Source: Veillonella rogosae JCM 15642
GTDB taxonomy: Bacteria; Bacillota; Negativicutes; Veillonellales; Veillonellaceae
Assembly: GCF_002959775.1 (NCBI RefSeq)
Contig: NZ_PPCX01000002.1
Location: 1 to 64,000, forward strand
DNA length: 64,000 nt
Direction of reading: 5' to 3'
Shown here: positions 43,308-51,947 of the stretch, one piece after another
How the letters are laid out: each line of letters opens with the position of its first letter
Numbering within the stretch: position 1 is the first letter of the stretch
The notes under the pieces: generated by a model
Told to the model about the DNA's origin: nothing
Databases searched by the model: none
What the model saw: only the letters and a program-made list of their open reading frames with translations
Translations under genes and position numbers: made by a program

Positions 43308-44330
43308 ATGTCTATGAGTGTTGAGCAATTTTTATCTTTGTCTGATGCTGAACAGTTACAAACTATTAAAGATCTTAATGATATCGGTCAAGAGGAAATC
43401 ATTATCGATGTATTGACGGGGGTTGGCATCGATAACTTATCTGTACCTTTATTAGGCGAGCTTGGTAGAGCCTATAACAATAACGATAAGCCAGAAGAAG
43501 CTATTAAAGTATTTAAAGCCATCGATACAGAACATAGAGATGCAGTGTGGCATTATCGCTGTGCGTACTCCCATGGCTCTATTGCTTCTACTAATCATGA
43601 GGCTTATACATCAGAGAACATGCAACAGATGTTAGCTTTAGTAGATAATGGTGTACAATTAGCGACTAAAGAAGGTCGCAATGATATAAAGGAATACTGC
43701 TTTGAAGTCATGGATATGTGCCGTTTACAAATGGACTTTGAAAAATGTGAAGTTGACTATCCTGATTTATGCTTAAACTATAGCAAGTATATAGCAGAGA
43801 AAAAGAAGAAACGAGAAGGTGTGCCTCGTCAACGAACGATCACTGTAGAAGAAATTTTAGCTACAGATGATATGTGGACTATTAATGAGCCTGCTTATTG
43901 GACTATCAATATATATGGTTCTTATGATGACTATTTAGAATCTGCAAAAGGCTTCACCGTAGAGCAAAGATATCTTAACGCTATATGCTGGTATTTCGCT
44001 GAGGTTAATAATGGTGGGCATTATCAGTTTTTCTATAACTCTACAGGCATCGTATGGGAGGATGCTTTAGCGGGGTTGCGTCTATTCAATATGAAAGAGT
44101 TGGCAGATAATTTCCAATCAGTACTAGATTTCTTTGGCGGTACTGTACCATTTGATAGAGCGGAACGATGGTACTTATTACCACAATCTGAGAATAATCC
44201 AGAATTCTTTGATTTCCTTGATGAAAAAGATGATGTAGTCTATGAATATGAAGGCATCTTTGAAGATGTATTTGTACATGAACATCCTGAACTATTTGTA
44301 TTTGATGGAACCTATACAGTCTCAGAATAA
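43308..44330 (+). CDS. Helical-repeat protein with DUF4375-like C-terminal domain
   Basis: 340 residues. Residues 5-150 are the same TPR-like module as in the SUKH protein (QFLSLSDAEQLQTIKDLND, GIDNLSVPLLGELGRAYNNN, PEEAIKVFKAID, HYRCAYSHGSIAS). From about 180 a different domain follows: INIYGSYDDYLESAKGFTVE, LNAICWYFAEVNNGGHYQFF, NSTGIVWEDALAGLRLF, resembling DUF4375, a family found beside toxin/immunity loci. GAGGGG at 43291-43296 supports the ATG at 43308. Together with the SUKH gene it shows one repeat module joined to different partner domains. Confidence 0.78.
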   Translation: MSMSVEQFLSLSDAEQLQTIKDLNDIGQEEIIIDVLTGVGIDNLSVPLLGELGRAYNNNDKPEEAIKVFKAIDTEHRDAVWHYRCAYSHGSIASTNHEAYTSENMQQMLALVDNGVQLATKEGRNDIKEYCFEVMDMCRLQMDFEKCEVDYPDLCLNYSKYIAEKKKKREGVPRQRTITVEEILATDDMWTINEPAYWTINIYGSYDDYLESAKGFTVEQRYLNAICWYFAEVNNGGHYQFFYNSTGIVWEDALAGLRLFNMKELADNFQSVLDFFGGTVPFDRAERWYLLPQSENNPEFFDFLDEKDDVVYEYEGIFEDVFVHEHPELFVFDGTYTVSE

Positions 44331-44408
44331 TATTGGTGTATAATTAACATATATATAGTTGCTTTCACTATGATGTTTACTTTCATCAAATTATATTAGA
44401 GGTACTAC

Positions 44409-44894
44409 ATGTTAGATAAACAAGGCGTATATGATTGCCTACGTGACCATCATATCGATTTTGAAATTACGGATCACGCACCGCTATTTAGTATGGATGA
44501 TAAGCCTAATGTAGAGCTACCATATCCTGAGTGGGATGCGAAGAATTTATTCATTCGAGACCATAAACGGGAACATTATTATTTGATTACCGTTCGTGGT
44601 TCTAAGCGTGTGGATCTAAAACAGTTTCGTAAGGATCATAAGCTTAAAAAGATTTCCTTTGGTTCCGAAGAAGAGCTATGGGATATTTTGAAGATTAAAC
44701 CAGGTCACGTATCTCCATTCTGTTTGCTCCACGATGAAGACCGTAAGGTACATTATTATATTGATGCGGATTATAAAGATAATCTAATCGGTATACATCC
44801 AAATCAAAATGATGCTACCGTATGGCTACAGGGAAAAGACTTAGTTAAACTTATTGAAGAACATGGTACAATAGTAGAATATATTACATTGTAA
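44409..44894 (+). CDS. Prolyl-tRNA editing-like protein (YbaK/ProX family)
   Basis: 161 residues. The fold signature of the YbaK/INS domain is visible: DFEITDHAPLFS at the N terminus, KNLFIRDHKREHYYLITVRG in the middle with the conserved Lys, then GHVSPFCLLHDE. Free-standing members hydrolyse mis-acylated tRNAs such as Ala-tRNA(Pro). GAGGT stands 7 bases before the ATG. It marks the return to housekeeping genes after the accessory region. Confidence 0.85.
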   Translation: MLDKQGVYDCLRDHHIDFEITDHAPLFSMDDKPNVELPYPEWDAKNLFIRDHKREHYYLITVRGSKRVDLKQFRKDHKLKKISFGSEEELWDILKIKPGHVSPFCLLHDEDRKVHYYIDADYKDNLIGIHPNQNDATVWLQGKDLVKLIEEHGTIVEYITL

Positions 44895-44915
44895 TTTAGT
44901 CGAACTGGAGCATGT

Positions 44916-45683
44916 ATGAATAGAACATTATTAAAACGTATTCTTGTAACCTCTGCGATTGCTGTATTAGGTGTTAGTACATCCTTTGCGGCACTTGTTA
45001 TGGAACGTGATGAAGGTTTAGACACCGCACCTAGTGTAGGCATGTATCGCTATCAAGTTCCTACAGAGTTACAGGGCACATATAACAGTGCAGGTGTTGC
45101 CAATCTAACAGCATCTATGGAGAAAGAACCTAATACATTATCTATGAATGTAGCGCATGTAAAAGGTAATCCATCTGAGTCTTATGTAGTAGAGATTTAT
45201 AAAGATTTAGCTGCCATTGAAACACATCGCAAATCTGATCATTATCAAGCCTTTGTTAATGAAGTAGGTTCTAAATTAACAAATCGTAAAATGTACGACG
45301 TACAGTCTGTACTATTGTTTGAGAAAAAAGATGCTTTATCTATTGTCAATGATGGTAAAGCAGTAGTGACTTTGACAGAGTTTACTGTTAATAGCAATGA
45401 TATCGATACAGTACAACGTCAATACCAACTCGATATAGAACGGGCCGTACGCGATGATGTGGGTTATAAGGCGGGCTATGTGCTTCGCGAAAGAAACCTG
45501 AAAAATCGTTGGTATGTCATTCAAATCTATAGCGACCAAGCAGCTCTCACTAAACATGTAAATAGTCCAGGCTATCGCTTCATGATGAGCCAAATCCAAG
45601 GTAGCCTACAAAACGTTACCACAAAGGTATTAGATGGGGATGTCCTTGTCAACCATGGGGGACAAGCGTTTGTAAGACCTTAA
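44916..45683 (+). CDS. Exported protein with two ABM-like (antibiotic biosynthesis monooxygenase) repeats
   Basis: 255 residues with a signal peptide (about 1-25, ILVTSAIAVLGVSTSFA), probably periplasmic. Two copies of a dimeric alpha/beta-barrel motif are seen: YVVEIYKDLAAIETHRKSDH (about 90-110) and WYVIQIYSDQAALTKHVNSP (about 193-212), each followed by an aromatic helix, as in putative quinol monooxygenases. The tandem arrangement would mimic the usual homodimer. Catalytic activity is not certain. Confidence 0.72.
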   Translation: MNRTLLKRILVTSAIAVLGVSTSFAALVMERDEGLDTAPSVGMYRYQVPTELQGTYNSAGVANLTASMEKEPNTLSMNVAHVKGNPSESYVVEIYKDLAAIETHRKSDHYQAFVNEVGSKLTNRKMYDVQSVLLFEKKDALSIVNDGKAVVTLTEFTVNSNDIDTVQRQYQLDIERAVRDDVGYKAGYVLRERNLKNRWYVIQIYSDQAALTKHVNSPGYRFMMSQIQGSLQNVTTKVLDGDVLVNHGGQAFVRP

Positions 45684-45723
45684 AACTGAATATAATATAG
45701 TATAATATAATTACAGTAAAGTT

Positions 45724-45758
45724 ACTGCTAGCATATACATATGTGCTAGCAGTTTTTT
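45724..45758 (+). terminator. Intrinsic terminator
   Basis: ACTGCTAGCA (45724-45733) pairs with TGCTAGCAGT (45744-45753) and is followed by TTTTT. Confidence 0.85.
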
Positions 45759-45804
45759 GTTATATAATAGGTGAACGTATAGTCTATACAAAAAGGAGTT
45801 ACAT

Positions 45805-46584
45805 ATGACACAGCAAGAACGGTTACGCTATTTGGTTGAAGGTTTAGTAGCAGAATACAAAGAGAGGCATAACGAACATATAGATATCCCTATGAATGAA
45901 GATGAGCAGTTTACTCTCTTTAGATCTTTATGTAATATTCGCCCTGCTGGTGGAATGTCTCTTGAATGGATGAAGATAGAGTCCGAATATTTAAATATAT
46001 TGGCCCATGAAAAGGGGCTCGTAACGATTAGTGATATGGAAGAGCGAGAGCCTCAAATTTATTTGTGGCAAGGAGATATTACTCGATTATCTGTAGACGC
46101 TATTGTAAATGCAGCCAATAATAAATTGCTCGGATGTTTTGCTCCAAATCATAAGTGTATCGATAATGAAATCCATACCTTTGCTGGTATAGAGCTTCGC
46201 ATGGAATGTGCTAGAATGACTGAGTATATGGAAATGCCTGAAAAAACGGGAGTGGCTCGTATGACCTATGGGTATAATTTACCAGCAAAGCATGTAATTC
46301 ATACGGTGGGTCCTATTATTTATGATGAGGTAACAGATAAGGAAAGAAATGAACTAGCTTCGTGTTATCGATCCTGTTTACAACTAGCCAATGCTTATAA
46401 CTTACACTCCATTGCATTCTGCTGTATTTCTACTGGTGAGTTCAGATTCCCTAATGAAGAAGCAGCACAGATTGCGATAGATACAGTACGAACATATTTA
46501 AAAGAAACTAATAGTAAAATCCAAGTGGTATTTAATGTATTTAAGGATATAGATTATGATATCTACAACAAATTATTATCATAA
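45805..46584 (+). CDS. Protein-ADP-ribose hydrolase, zinc-type macrodomain
   Basis: 259 residues: an N-terminal helical extension (about 1-85), then a macrodomain with QGDITRLSVDAIVNAANNKL (about 89-108) and HTVGPII. The insert CFAPNHKCIDNEIHTFAG is diagnostic of the zinc-dependent macrodomains that remove ADP-ribose from proteins, found in Staphylococcus and Streptococcus beside a class M sirtuin (SirTM) and a lipoylated GcvH-like protein. None of those partners is in this window. AAAGGAG precedes the ATG. Confidence 0.87.
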   Translation: MTQQERLRYLVEGLVAEYKERHNEHIDIPMNEDEQFTLFRSLCNIRPAGGMSLEWMKIESEYLNILAHEKGLVTISDMEEREPQIYLWQGDITRLSVDAIVNAANNKLLGCFAPNHKCIDNEIHTFAGIELRMECARMTEYMEMPEKTGVARMTYGYNLPAKHVIHTVGPIIYDEVTDKERNELASCYRSCLQLANAYNLHSIAFCCISTGEFRFPNEEAAQIAIDTVRTYLKETNSKIQVVFNVFKDIDYDIYNKLLS

Positions 46585-46721
46585 TATAGATACTTTATAT
46601 GTACCCATTAATAGGGAATAGGAACCTATACCTTTTGAAATTCATAAAAATACTGTATCATTTAATATGACTTACAAAAAGTTATGTATGATTGGTTAGT
46701 TTTAGAAGGAGTTAATGTACT

Positions 46722-47219
46722 ATGAATTATAAATATACCTATGAAAGTCCATTAGGAACTATGATTATGCTTGGTACATTAACCTACTTAACAGACTTAT
46801 TCTTTGTAGATGAAGCATATGCACCAAGTTATGATGATGCGGAATATATCGAACAACTAACAGGCCCTTTTGAAGTGACTAAAATGTGGCTAGATCAATA
46901 CTTTTCTGGTAAGAAGCCTTTTATTATTCCGCCTATTAAATTAGAAGGCACGGAATTCCGTAAATCTGTATGGGCTGTGTTACAAACAATCCCTTATGGA
47001 GTAACTACCACCTATGGTGATATTGGTAAAGAGATTGCAAAGCAGCAAGGAAAAGATACGATGTCTGCCCAAGCAGTAGGAGGTGCTGTAGGTCATAATC
47101 CTATTTCGATCATTATTCCTTGTCATCGTGTTATCGGTAGCAATGGTAAATTAACTGGCTATGCGGGAGGCATCGAACGAAAGAAATATATGCTAGACTT
47201 AGAGTCAAAGCATACATAA
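46722..47219 (+). CDS. ogt: Methylated-DNA--protein-cysteine methyltransferase
   Basis: Suicide enzyme that takes methyl groups from O6-methylguanine. 165 residues; active site PCHRVIG (about 125) with the acceptor Cys, preceded by the HTH-like GVTTTYGDIGKEIA and followed by LTGYAGGIERKKYMLDLE. Length fits the Ogt/MGMT core. GAAGGAGT lies before the ATG. Single-gene unit. Confidence 0.93.
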   Translation: MNYKYTYESPLGTMIMLGTLTYLTDLFFVDEAYAPSYDDAEYIEQLTGPFEVTKMWLDQYFSGKKPFIIPPIKLEGTEFRKSVWAVLQTIPYGVTTTYGDIGKEIAKQQGKDTMSAQAVGGAVGHNPISIIIPCHRVIGSNGKLTGYAGGIERKKYMLDLESKHT

Positions 47220-47281
47220 AGCAATAGTTAATATAAAATATTGATAATAACAAAAGAAATAATAACAAAGTAAAAATAATA

Positions 47282-47332
47282 AAAGAGATTACTATTATGT
47301 GTAGTTAGATATACATAAAGGTAATCTCTTTA
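47282..47332. terminator. Bidirectional terminator between ogt and the FAH gene
   Basis: AAAGAGATTAC pairs with GTAATCTCTTT across a longer inner region that itself contains TTATGT/ACATAA, between convergent genes. Confidence 0.75.
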
Positions 47333-47345
47333 TTAATTATCCATA

Positions 47346-48011
47346 TTAAATGAATTTGTTTTCCAATGTACCGATACCGCTAATTGTAATAGCAACAGTA
47401 TCGCCAGGCTTAAGCCAAGAGTATTTACTTTCATTTTTACCGAGTACAACACCGCTAGGGGTACCAGTAAAGATAATGTCACCTTCTTGTAGTGTAATAT
47501 ATTGAGATACAAATTCTATAATCGCATCTGGTTTAAATATCATTTGTTGTAATTTGGCTTGTTGACGTACTTCGCCATTTACTGTGGTCGTAATAGTGGC
47601 GCTTTCAAAATCAAATGCATGTGGAGGAATAATAGTAGGGCCAATAGGGGCAAAATTATCTAACGATTTACCGAGAATCCATTGGGAGCCTCTAAATTGT
47701 AATGTACGTGCAGATACGTCGTTGCCAACTGTATATCCTAAGATATGATTCATAGCTTTTTCTCGAGGAATATTTTTACCAGATTTTCCGATGATGATTA
47801 CCAGTTCACCTTCGTAATCATAATGGAAGGATTCGTCTTCAATCGTAATCGTACCGTGATTACTTGCTAGGGCATTAGAGGTTTTCATAAAGATTTCTGG
47901 AAAATCATGAGTAGCAAGACTAGTTTCTGCAATATGATCTGCATAATTTAAACCAATACAAATGATACTTTTCGGATTGGAAATTAGGGTACGGTTAGTA
48001 GATTCTTTCAT
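47346..48011 (-). CDS. Fumarylacetoacetate hydrolase family protein
   Basis: 221-residue FAH-fold enzyme. The metal-binding pattern is present: CIGLNYADHIAE (about 17-28), then DYEGELVIIIGK (about 64-75) with the conserved Glu, and TGTPSGVVLG near the C terminus (about 182). Members hydrolyse or decarboxylate acylpyruvates and related diketo acids. AAGGAGG precedes the ATG on the minus strand. No pathway neighbours, so the substrate is unknown. Confidence 0.87.
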   Translation of the reverse strand: MKESTNRTLISNPKSIICIGLNYADHIAETSLATHDFPEIFMKTSNALASNHGTITIEDESFHYDYEGELVIIIGKSGKNIPREKAMNHILGYTVGNDVSARTLQFRGSQWILGKSLDNFAPIGPTIIPPHAFDFESATITTTVNGEVRQQAKLQQMIFKPDAIIEFVSQYITLQEGDIIFTGTPSGVVLGKNESKYSWLKPGDTVAITISGIGTLENKFI

Positions 48012-48169
48012 GAGAGATACCTCCTTAAGAGATGGGACATATATATCTTAAGCTAATTATAATATAAATAGGTATGTAAAGAATATTGTTGACGGAATAA
48101 TTATATAGAGGCATTTTTGTCACATCCTATTTGTTATATTAAAAAAAAGTAATAAAAGGAGGATATCCT

Positions 48170-49360
48170 ATGTATATGCATAGAAATATGACAGATAAAT
48201 TTATAGGTTCCGTAGCAACTTGTGAGATTATTAGTACTGATAGGTGGTCTGGTAGTTTGCCCGATGGTGTTCCAAGTGAAGTGAAACTCCATCGTGTAGA
48301 TTACTATATTAACGAAATACAGCATATCTCTATTAAGGATACCGTTAAGGTTGTATATAGTATCAAATGGGAGAATATAAAAGAAGCCGATGAGGGGAAG
48401 ATAGACTCTGTTGCTACTGAGGAGTACTCAATTAGTGAATCTGATAGAAATTATATTTTAAACCTTATAGGCTCTAGATTTTCTGATTGTGTATTTTTTC
48501 AAGAGGATAAAGCTGATTGTAATGTTAGTGTCAAGCTAATGAACAATGATAATCAAGAGTTTATCTATGAGTTTTCTTTTGATAATGAAATGACGGCTTT
48601 GTCTATATTGATACGTCAAATAATAGGTGCTCCTAGATTGCTCTTATTTGATGGCCATCGTGAAATAGACAAGATTCAACAAATTCATATTGAAGTGCGT
48701 AAAAATATATATGAAGAATATGGGGATGTTAACAGTTTAAGCTTTGATTGGAATACATCTTCTATCTCTATTGACTGTAAGAGTCACCAATTTAAACACT
48801 CCAGTAATAGTCAAAGTGAGTATGTAGATGGAAAAATGATTCATCAGTTGCAAAAAGATATTAACTTTCACATAGGGGATACATTATATGATTTGAATAT
48901 CTTTACTCTTGGTGAAAGTAATCAGTTTGATAAATGTCCTGCACGTGGGGGCATTGTAACAGTTAGGATTAAATGGACTCATAAAGAGGATACTCATTAT
49001 ATAGGAAATTTAACTGATCGATATATTCCATCGTGGTATAAAAGTTTGATTGGTTTTATGAGTGTTTATATAGATGATAGATTATTGCAAGAATTTTTAC
49101 CATCCACTAAAGAGTCAGACAAAAAAATCTATACCTATTGTTCTGTTTATATTTTTAAGTTTGATAAAGAATTTTACTATCGGACGGATAGAAATGATAT
49201 TCGAGAAGGAGATCTTGTAAAAGTACCTTTTGGCTCAAATAATGAGGTCCGTAGTGGTCGCGTCGAATCAGTTACATATCATACTTGTTCAAATGTACCT
49301 TATGATTTATATCGAACTAAGTTTATTATCGATAAAGATACAGACTTCCTATGTGATTAA
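48170..49360 (+). CDS. Unrecognised 396-residue protein
   Basis: Soluble, mixed charge, no signal peptide, no motif of a family I know in the first 330 residues. Near the C terminus FYYRTDRNDIREGDLVKVPF (about 335-354) with the following GSNNEV..GRV resembles the small barrel seen at the N terminus of PriA and in other uncharacterised proteins. AAAGGAGG precedes the ATG and codon use looks like the accessory genes. Flanked by ordinary metabolic genes. Function unknown. Confidence 0.7.
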   Translation: MYMHRNMTDKFIGSVATCEIISTDRWSGSLPDGVPSEVKLHRVDYYINEIQHISIKDTVKVVYSIKWENIKEADEGKIDSVATEEYSISESDRNYILNLIGSRFSDCVFFQEDKADCNVSVKLMNNDNQEFIYEFSFDNEMTALSILIRQIIGAPRLLLFDGHREIDKIQQIHIEVRKNIYEEYGDVNSLSFDWNTSSISIDCKSHQFKHSSNSQSEYVDGKMIHQLQKDINFHIGDTLYDLNIFTLGESNQFDKCPARGGIVTVRIKWTHKEDTHYIGNLTDRYIPSWYKSLIGFMSVYIDDRLLQEFLPSTKESDKKIYTYCSVYIFKFDKEFYYRTDRNDIREGDLVKVPFGSNNEVRSGRVESVTYHTCSNVPYDLYRTKFIIDKDTDFLCD

Positions 49361-49384
49361 TAATCATAAACTCTATAGGATGTG

Positions 49385-49413
49385 TTGAAATAACTTGCTC
49401 ATAGTGTTAAGAT
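49385..49413 (+). promoter_or_regulatory. Candidate promoter for ilvE
   Basis: TTGAAA (49385-49390), 17-bp spacer, TAAGAT (49408-49413). The leader is only about 30 bases, too short for a T-box, and none is seen. Confidence 0.4.
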
Positions 49414-49447
49414 TATAAGTATATTAATAAGCATGGAGGTTATTGTT

Positions 49448-50470
49448 ATGAGCAAGAATATCGATTGGGATAATCTCGGTTTTGGTTATGTAGAAACCGA
49501 CTACCGTTATTTGACTACATATAAAGATGGTAAATGGGATGAAGGTGGTTTAATCACTGATTCTAATGTTGTATTAAACGAATGTGCTGGTGTATTCCAA
49601 TATGCCCAAACTATTTTTGAAGGTTTAAAAGCATATTATACTAAAGACGGACGTATTGTATGTTTCCGTCCAGATCTTAATGCAATTCGTTTAGATGAAT
49701 CTGCAGAACGTCTTGTAATGCCTAAGTTACCTGAAGGTCGCTTTATTGAGGCTGTAAAAGAAGTAGTAAAAGCAAACAAAGACTTTGTTCCTCCATATGG
49801 TCATGGTGCAAGCCTTTATGTTCGTCCTTACATGATGGGTACAAATTCTGTTATCGGCGTAAAACCAGCAGATGAATACCAATTCCGTATCTTAACTACA
49901 CCAGTAGGCCCTTACTTCAAAGGTGGCGCTAAACCGATTAAAATCCGTACTACTGATTTTGACCGTGCTGCTCCACATGGTACTGGTCATATTAAAGCGG
50001 GCTTAAACTATGCTATGAGCTTGTACGCTATTACAGACGCCCACAACGAAGGTTACGCAGAAAACATGTACCTTGATGCGGCTACTAGAACTCATGTTGA
50101 AGAAACTGGTGGTGCTAACTTCATCTTTATCACAAAAGACGGCAAATTAGTAACACCTAAATCTGATAGTATCTTGCCATCTATTACACGTCGTTCCTTG
50201 ATGTACGTAGCAGAACATTACCTTGGCATGGAGGTCGAACATCGTCCTGTACACGTAGATGAATTGAAAGATTTTGCAGAAATTGGTCTTTGTGGTACAG
50301 CAGCAGTTATCTCTCCTGTAGGTTTGATTCACACTAAAGATGGTGATATCCATGTACCTGCTGGTATGGATGATATGGGGCCTATCACTAAAAAATTATA
50401 TGACACATTACTCGGCATTCAACACTGTGAAATTGAAGCGCCAGAAGGTTGGATTGTTGAAATTTGCTAA
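49448..50470 (+). CDS. ilvE: Branched-chain amino acid aminotransferase
   Basis: PLP enzyme that transfers the amino group to and from Leu, Ile and Val. 340 residues, class IV fold: FQYAQTIFEGLKAY (about 40-53), GTGHIKAGLNYAMSL with the PLP Lys (about 184), and EETGGANFIFI (about 219). An earlier in-frame ATG at 49433 exists, but GGAGG at 49435-49439 is spaced for the ATG at 49448. Closed by a strong bidirectional terminator. Confidence 0.94.
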   Translation: MSKNIDWDNLGFGYVETDYRYLTTYKDGKWDEGGLITDSNVVLNECAGVFQYAQTIFEGLKAYYTKDGRIVCFRPDLNAIRLDESAERLVMPKLPEGRFIEAVKEVVKANKDFVPPYGHGASLYVRPYMMGTNSVIGVKPADEYQFRILTTPVGPYFKGGAKPIKIRTTDFDRAAPHGTGHIKAGLNYAMSLYAITDAHNEGYAENMYLDAATRTHVEETGGANFIFITKDGKLVTPKSDSILPSITRRSLMYVAEHYLGMEVEHRPVHVDELKDFAEIGLCGTAAVISPVGLIHTKDGDIHVPAGMDDMGPITKKLYDTLLGIQHCEIEAPEGWIVEIC

Positions 50471-50506
50471 TTCTTTTTTGAATTATGTAAATGTGAAAGT
50501 AATAAA

Positions 50507-50540
50507 AACGGCATCTATCGTCTGATAGATGCCGTTATTT
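50507..50540. terminator. Bidirectional terminator
   Basis: Perfect 13-bp stem AACGGCATCTATC/GATAGATGCCGTT with loop GTCT, A/T-rich on both sides, between convergent ilvE and the thioesterase gene. Confidence 0.9.
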
Positions 50541-50598
50541 ATTCCAATAGGGATATTATTAAACTATTGATTTTGATGGATACATATTCTAGTTTTAT

Positions 50599-50991
50599 TT
50601 AGTTAGATTTTGCTCGGCTTGCTACTTTAGCCATAAATTTTTCGTTGTTAATAACGAAGCGTTCATGTGTGCCGTGACCAATGATACCAACGCCATCAGA
50701 GGCTTCAATATCAAAGGTGATTTTACGACCTTCTACAGCACTTACCGTCGCTTTAGCAGTTACTATTGCACCAAGCGGAGTAGGGGCCTCATGAGTAATA
50801 GATAGGGAGATACCTACTGTGCCTTCTCCTTCTTCTAAATGGGGTTGTACTGCCGCTTGTGCTGCCCCTTCCATAAGAGCACACATAGCTGGTGTAGCAA
50901 AGACCTCTAAAGAACCAGATTTCATAGTTTTTGCAATATTAGATTCTGTTACTGTAACAGTTGCTGTAGCTGTTTGACCTGCTGATACCAT
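50599..50991 (-). CDS. Hot-dog thioesterase, FlK-like
   Basis: 130 residues with the hot-dog pattern of the fluoroacetyl-CoA thioesterase group: EVFATPAMCALMEGAAQAAV (about 29-48) with the catalytic Glu, and SITHEAPTPLGAIVTAKA with the His (about 68). Homologues in anaerobes are general acyl-CoA thioesterases of unknown substrate. The minus-strand start is preceded by AAGGAAAGAAGGT. It is divergent from the TVP38 gene. Confidence 0.83.
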   Translation of the reverse strand: MVSAGQTATATVTVTESNIAKTMKSGSLEVFATPAMCALMEGAAQAAVQPHLEEGEGTVGISLSITHEAPTPLGAIVTAKATVSAVEGRKITFDIEASDGVGIIGHGTHERFVINNEKFMAKVASRAKSN

Positions 50992-51153
50992 AATATACCT
51001 TCTTTCCTTAAGAATATTCTTGTTATAATTGTATTATACATCTTTCAATTATTTTTATGCTAATTAGATTGGAATCAAAGGCGGATAACTATATATAACG
51101 TGTCTATAGAATACGTGATATAATTAAGCTAGTCTTTTTAATACGAGGTATAT

Positions 51154-51891
51154 ATGAGTAAAAGAAATTTAAAGCCTTCTGGTGAGGGTTGGGTACAGTT
51201 AATAGCAGGACTAGGTTTTATTGTCCTATTAATTGTCATAAATATAATAGATCCTACATTCTATCCAACCATGTGGCACTTGGCGACGAGTGGTTCTATG
51301 GAGGAAATAGCAGAATATATTCAAAGCTTTGGTCCTATGGCTATGGTTGTGAGTATGGTCCTCGATATTTTCGTTAATGCTGTAGGATTCTTACCATCCA
51401 TTTTTATTTCTACTGCGAATGGTCTAGTATTCGGCATGTGGCCAGGGATTATCATTTCTTGGCTAGCTGAAACAATTGGGGTAGTCATCAGCTTTTACAT
51501 TATGCGTTACTTCTTGCGCGATACAGCGGACAAGCTCATTGAAAAGAGTACTGTTTTGATGAAAGTAGATGATTTCTCCGGTAAAAATGGTTTCGTAGTC
51601 ATGTTATTTGCACGGTCCTTACCATATTTTCCGTCTGGGGTCATCACTGCATTAGGCGCCATTAGTAAGATTAAACCAAGAGATTATATCTTAGCGAATT
51701 TAATCGGTAAGTTTCCATCTACTGCTCTTGAAGTTGCTATTGGTACAGATATTGTAAACTTTCAAGAAAATATGGGGCGCTTAGGAATTATCGTAGTTGT
51801 TGCTGGTGTAGTGTACTTTATACTATGGAAAGTATACAAGAATTACATGGATAAGAAGAACGCTGAACAAGAGCACGATCCTAAGGCATAA
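51154..51891 (+). CDS. TVP38/TMEM64 family membrane protein
   Basis: 245 residues with about six hydrophobic spans. The family core is present: FLPSIFISTANGLVFGMWPG (about 81-100), then FARSLPYFPSGVITALGAIS (about 150-169) with the characteristic R...PYFP..G pattern. These DedA-superfamily proteins are linked to lipid scrambling and membrane homeostasis. The C terminus is charged. GAGG precedes the ATG at close spacing. Confidence 0.87.
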   Translation: MSKRNLKPSGEGWVQLIAGLGFIVLLIVINIIDPTFYPTMWHLATSGSMEEIAEYIQSFGPMAMVVSMVLDIFVNAVGFLPSIFISTANGLVFGMWPGIIISWLAETIGVVISFYIMRYFLRDTADKLIEKSTVLMKVDDFSGKNGFVVMLFARSLPYFPSGVITALGAISKIKPRDYILANLIGKFPSTALEVAIGTDIVNFQENMGRLGIIVVVAGVVYFILWKVYKNYMDKKNAEQEHDPKA

Positions 51892-51947
51892 CAATTTCTA
51901 ATCTTAGTTAAAATTTTAAACTTATTATATATGAAAGAGGCGATAGT

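Noticed and set aside
49361-49447. Possible T-box leader before ilvE
   Set aside because: The gap is under 90 bp with no specifier/antiterminator structure or T-box core.
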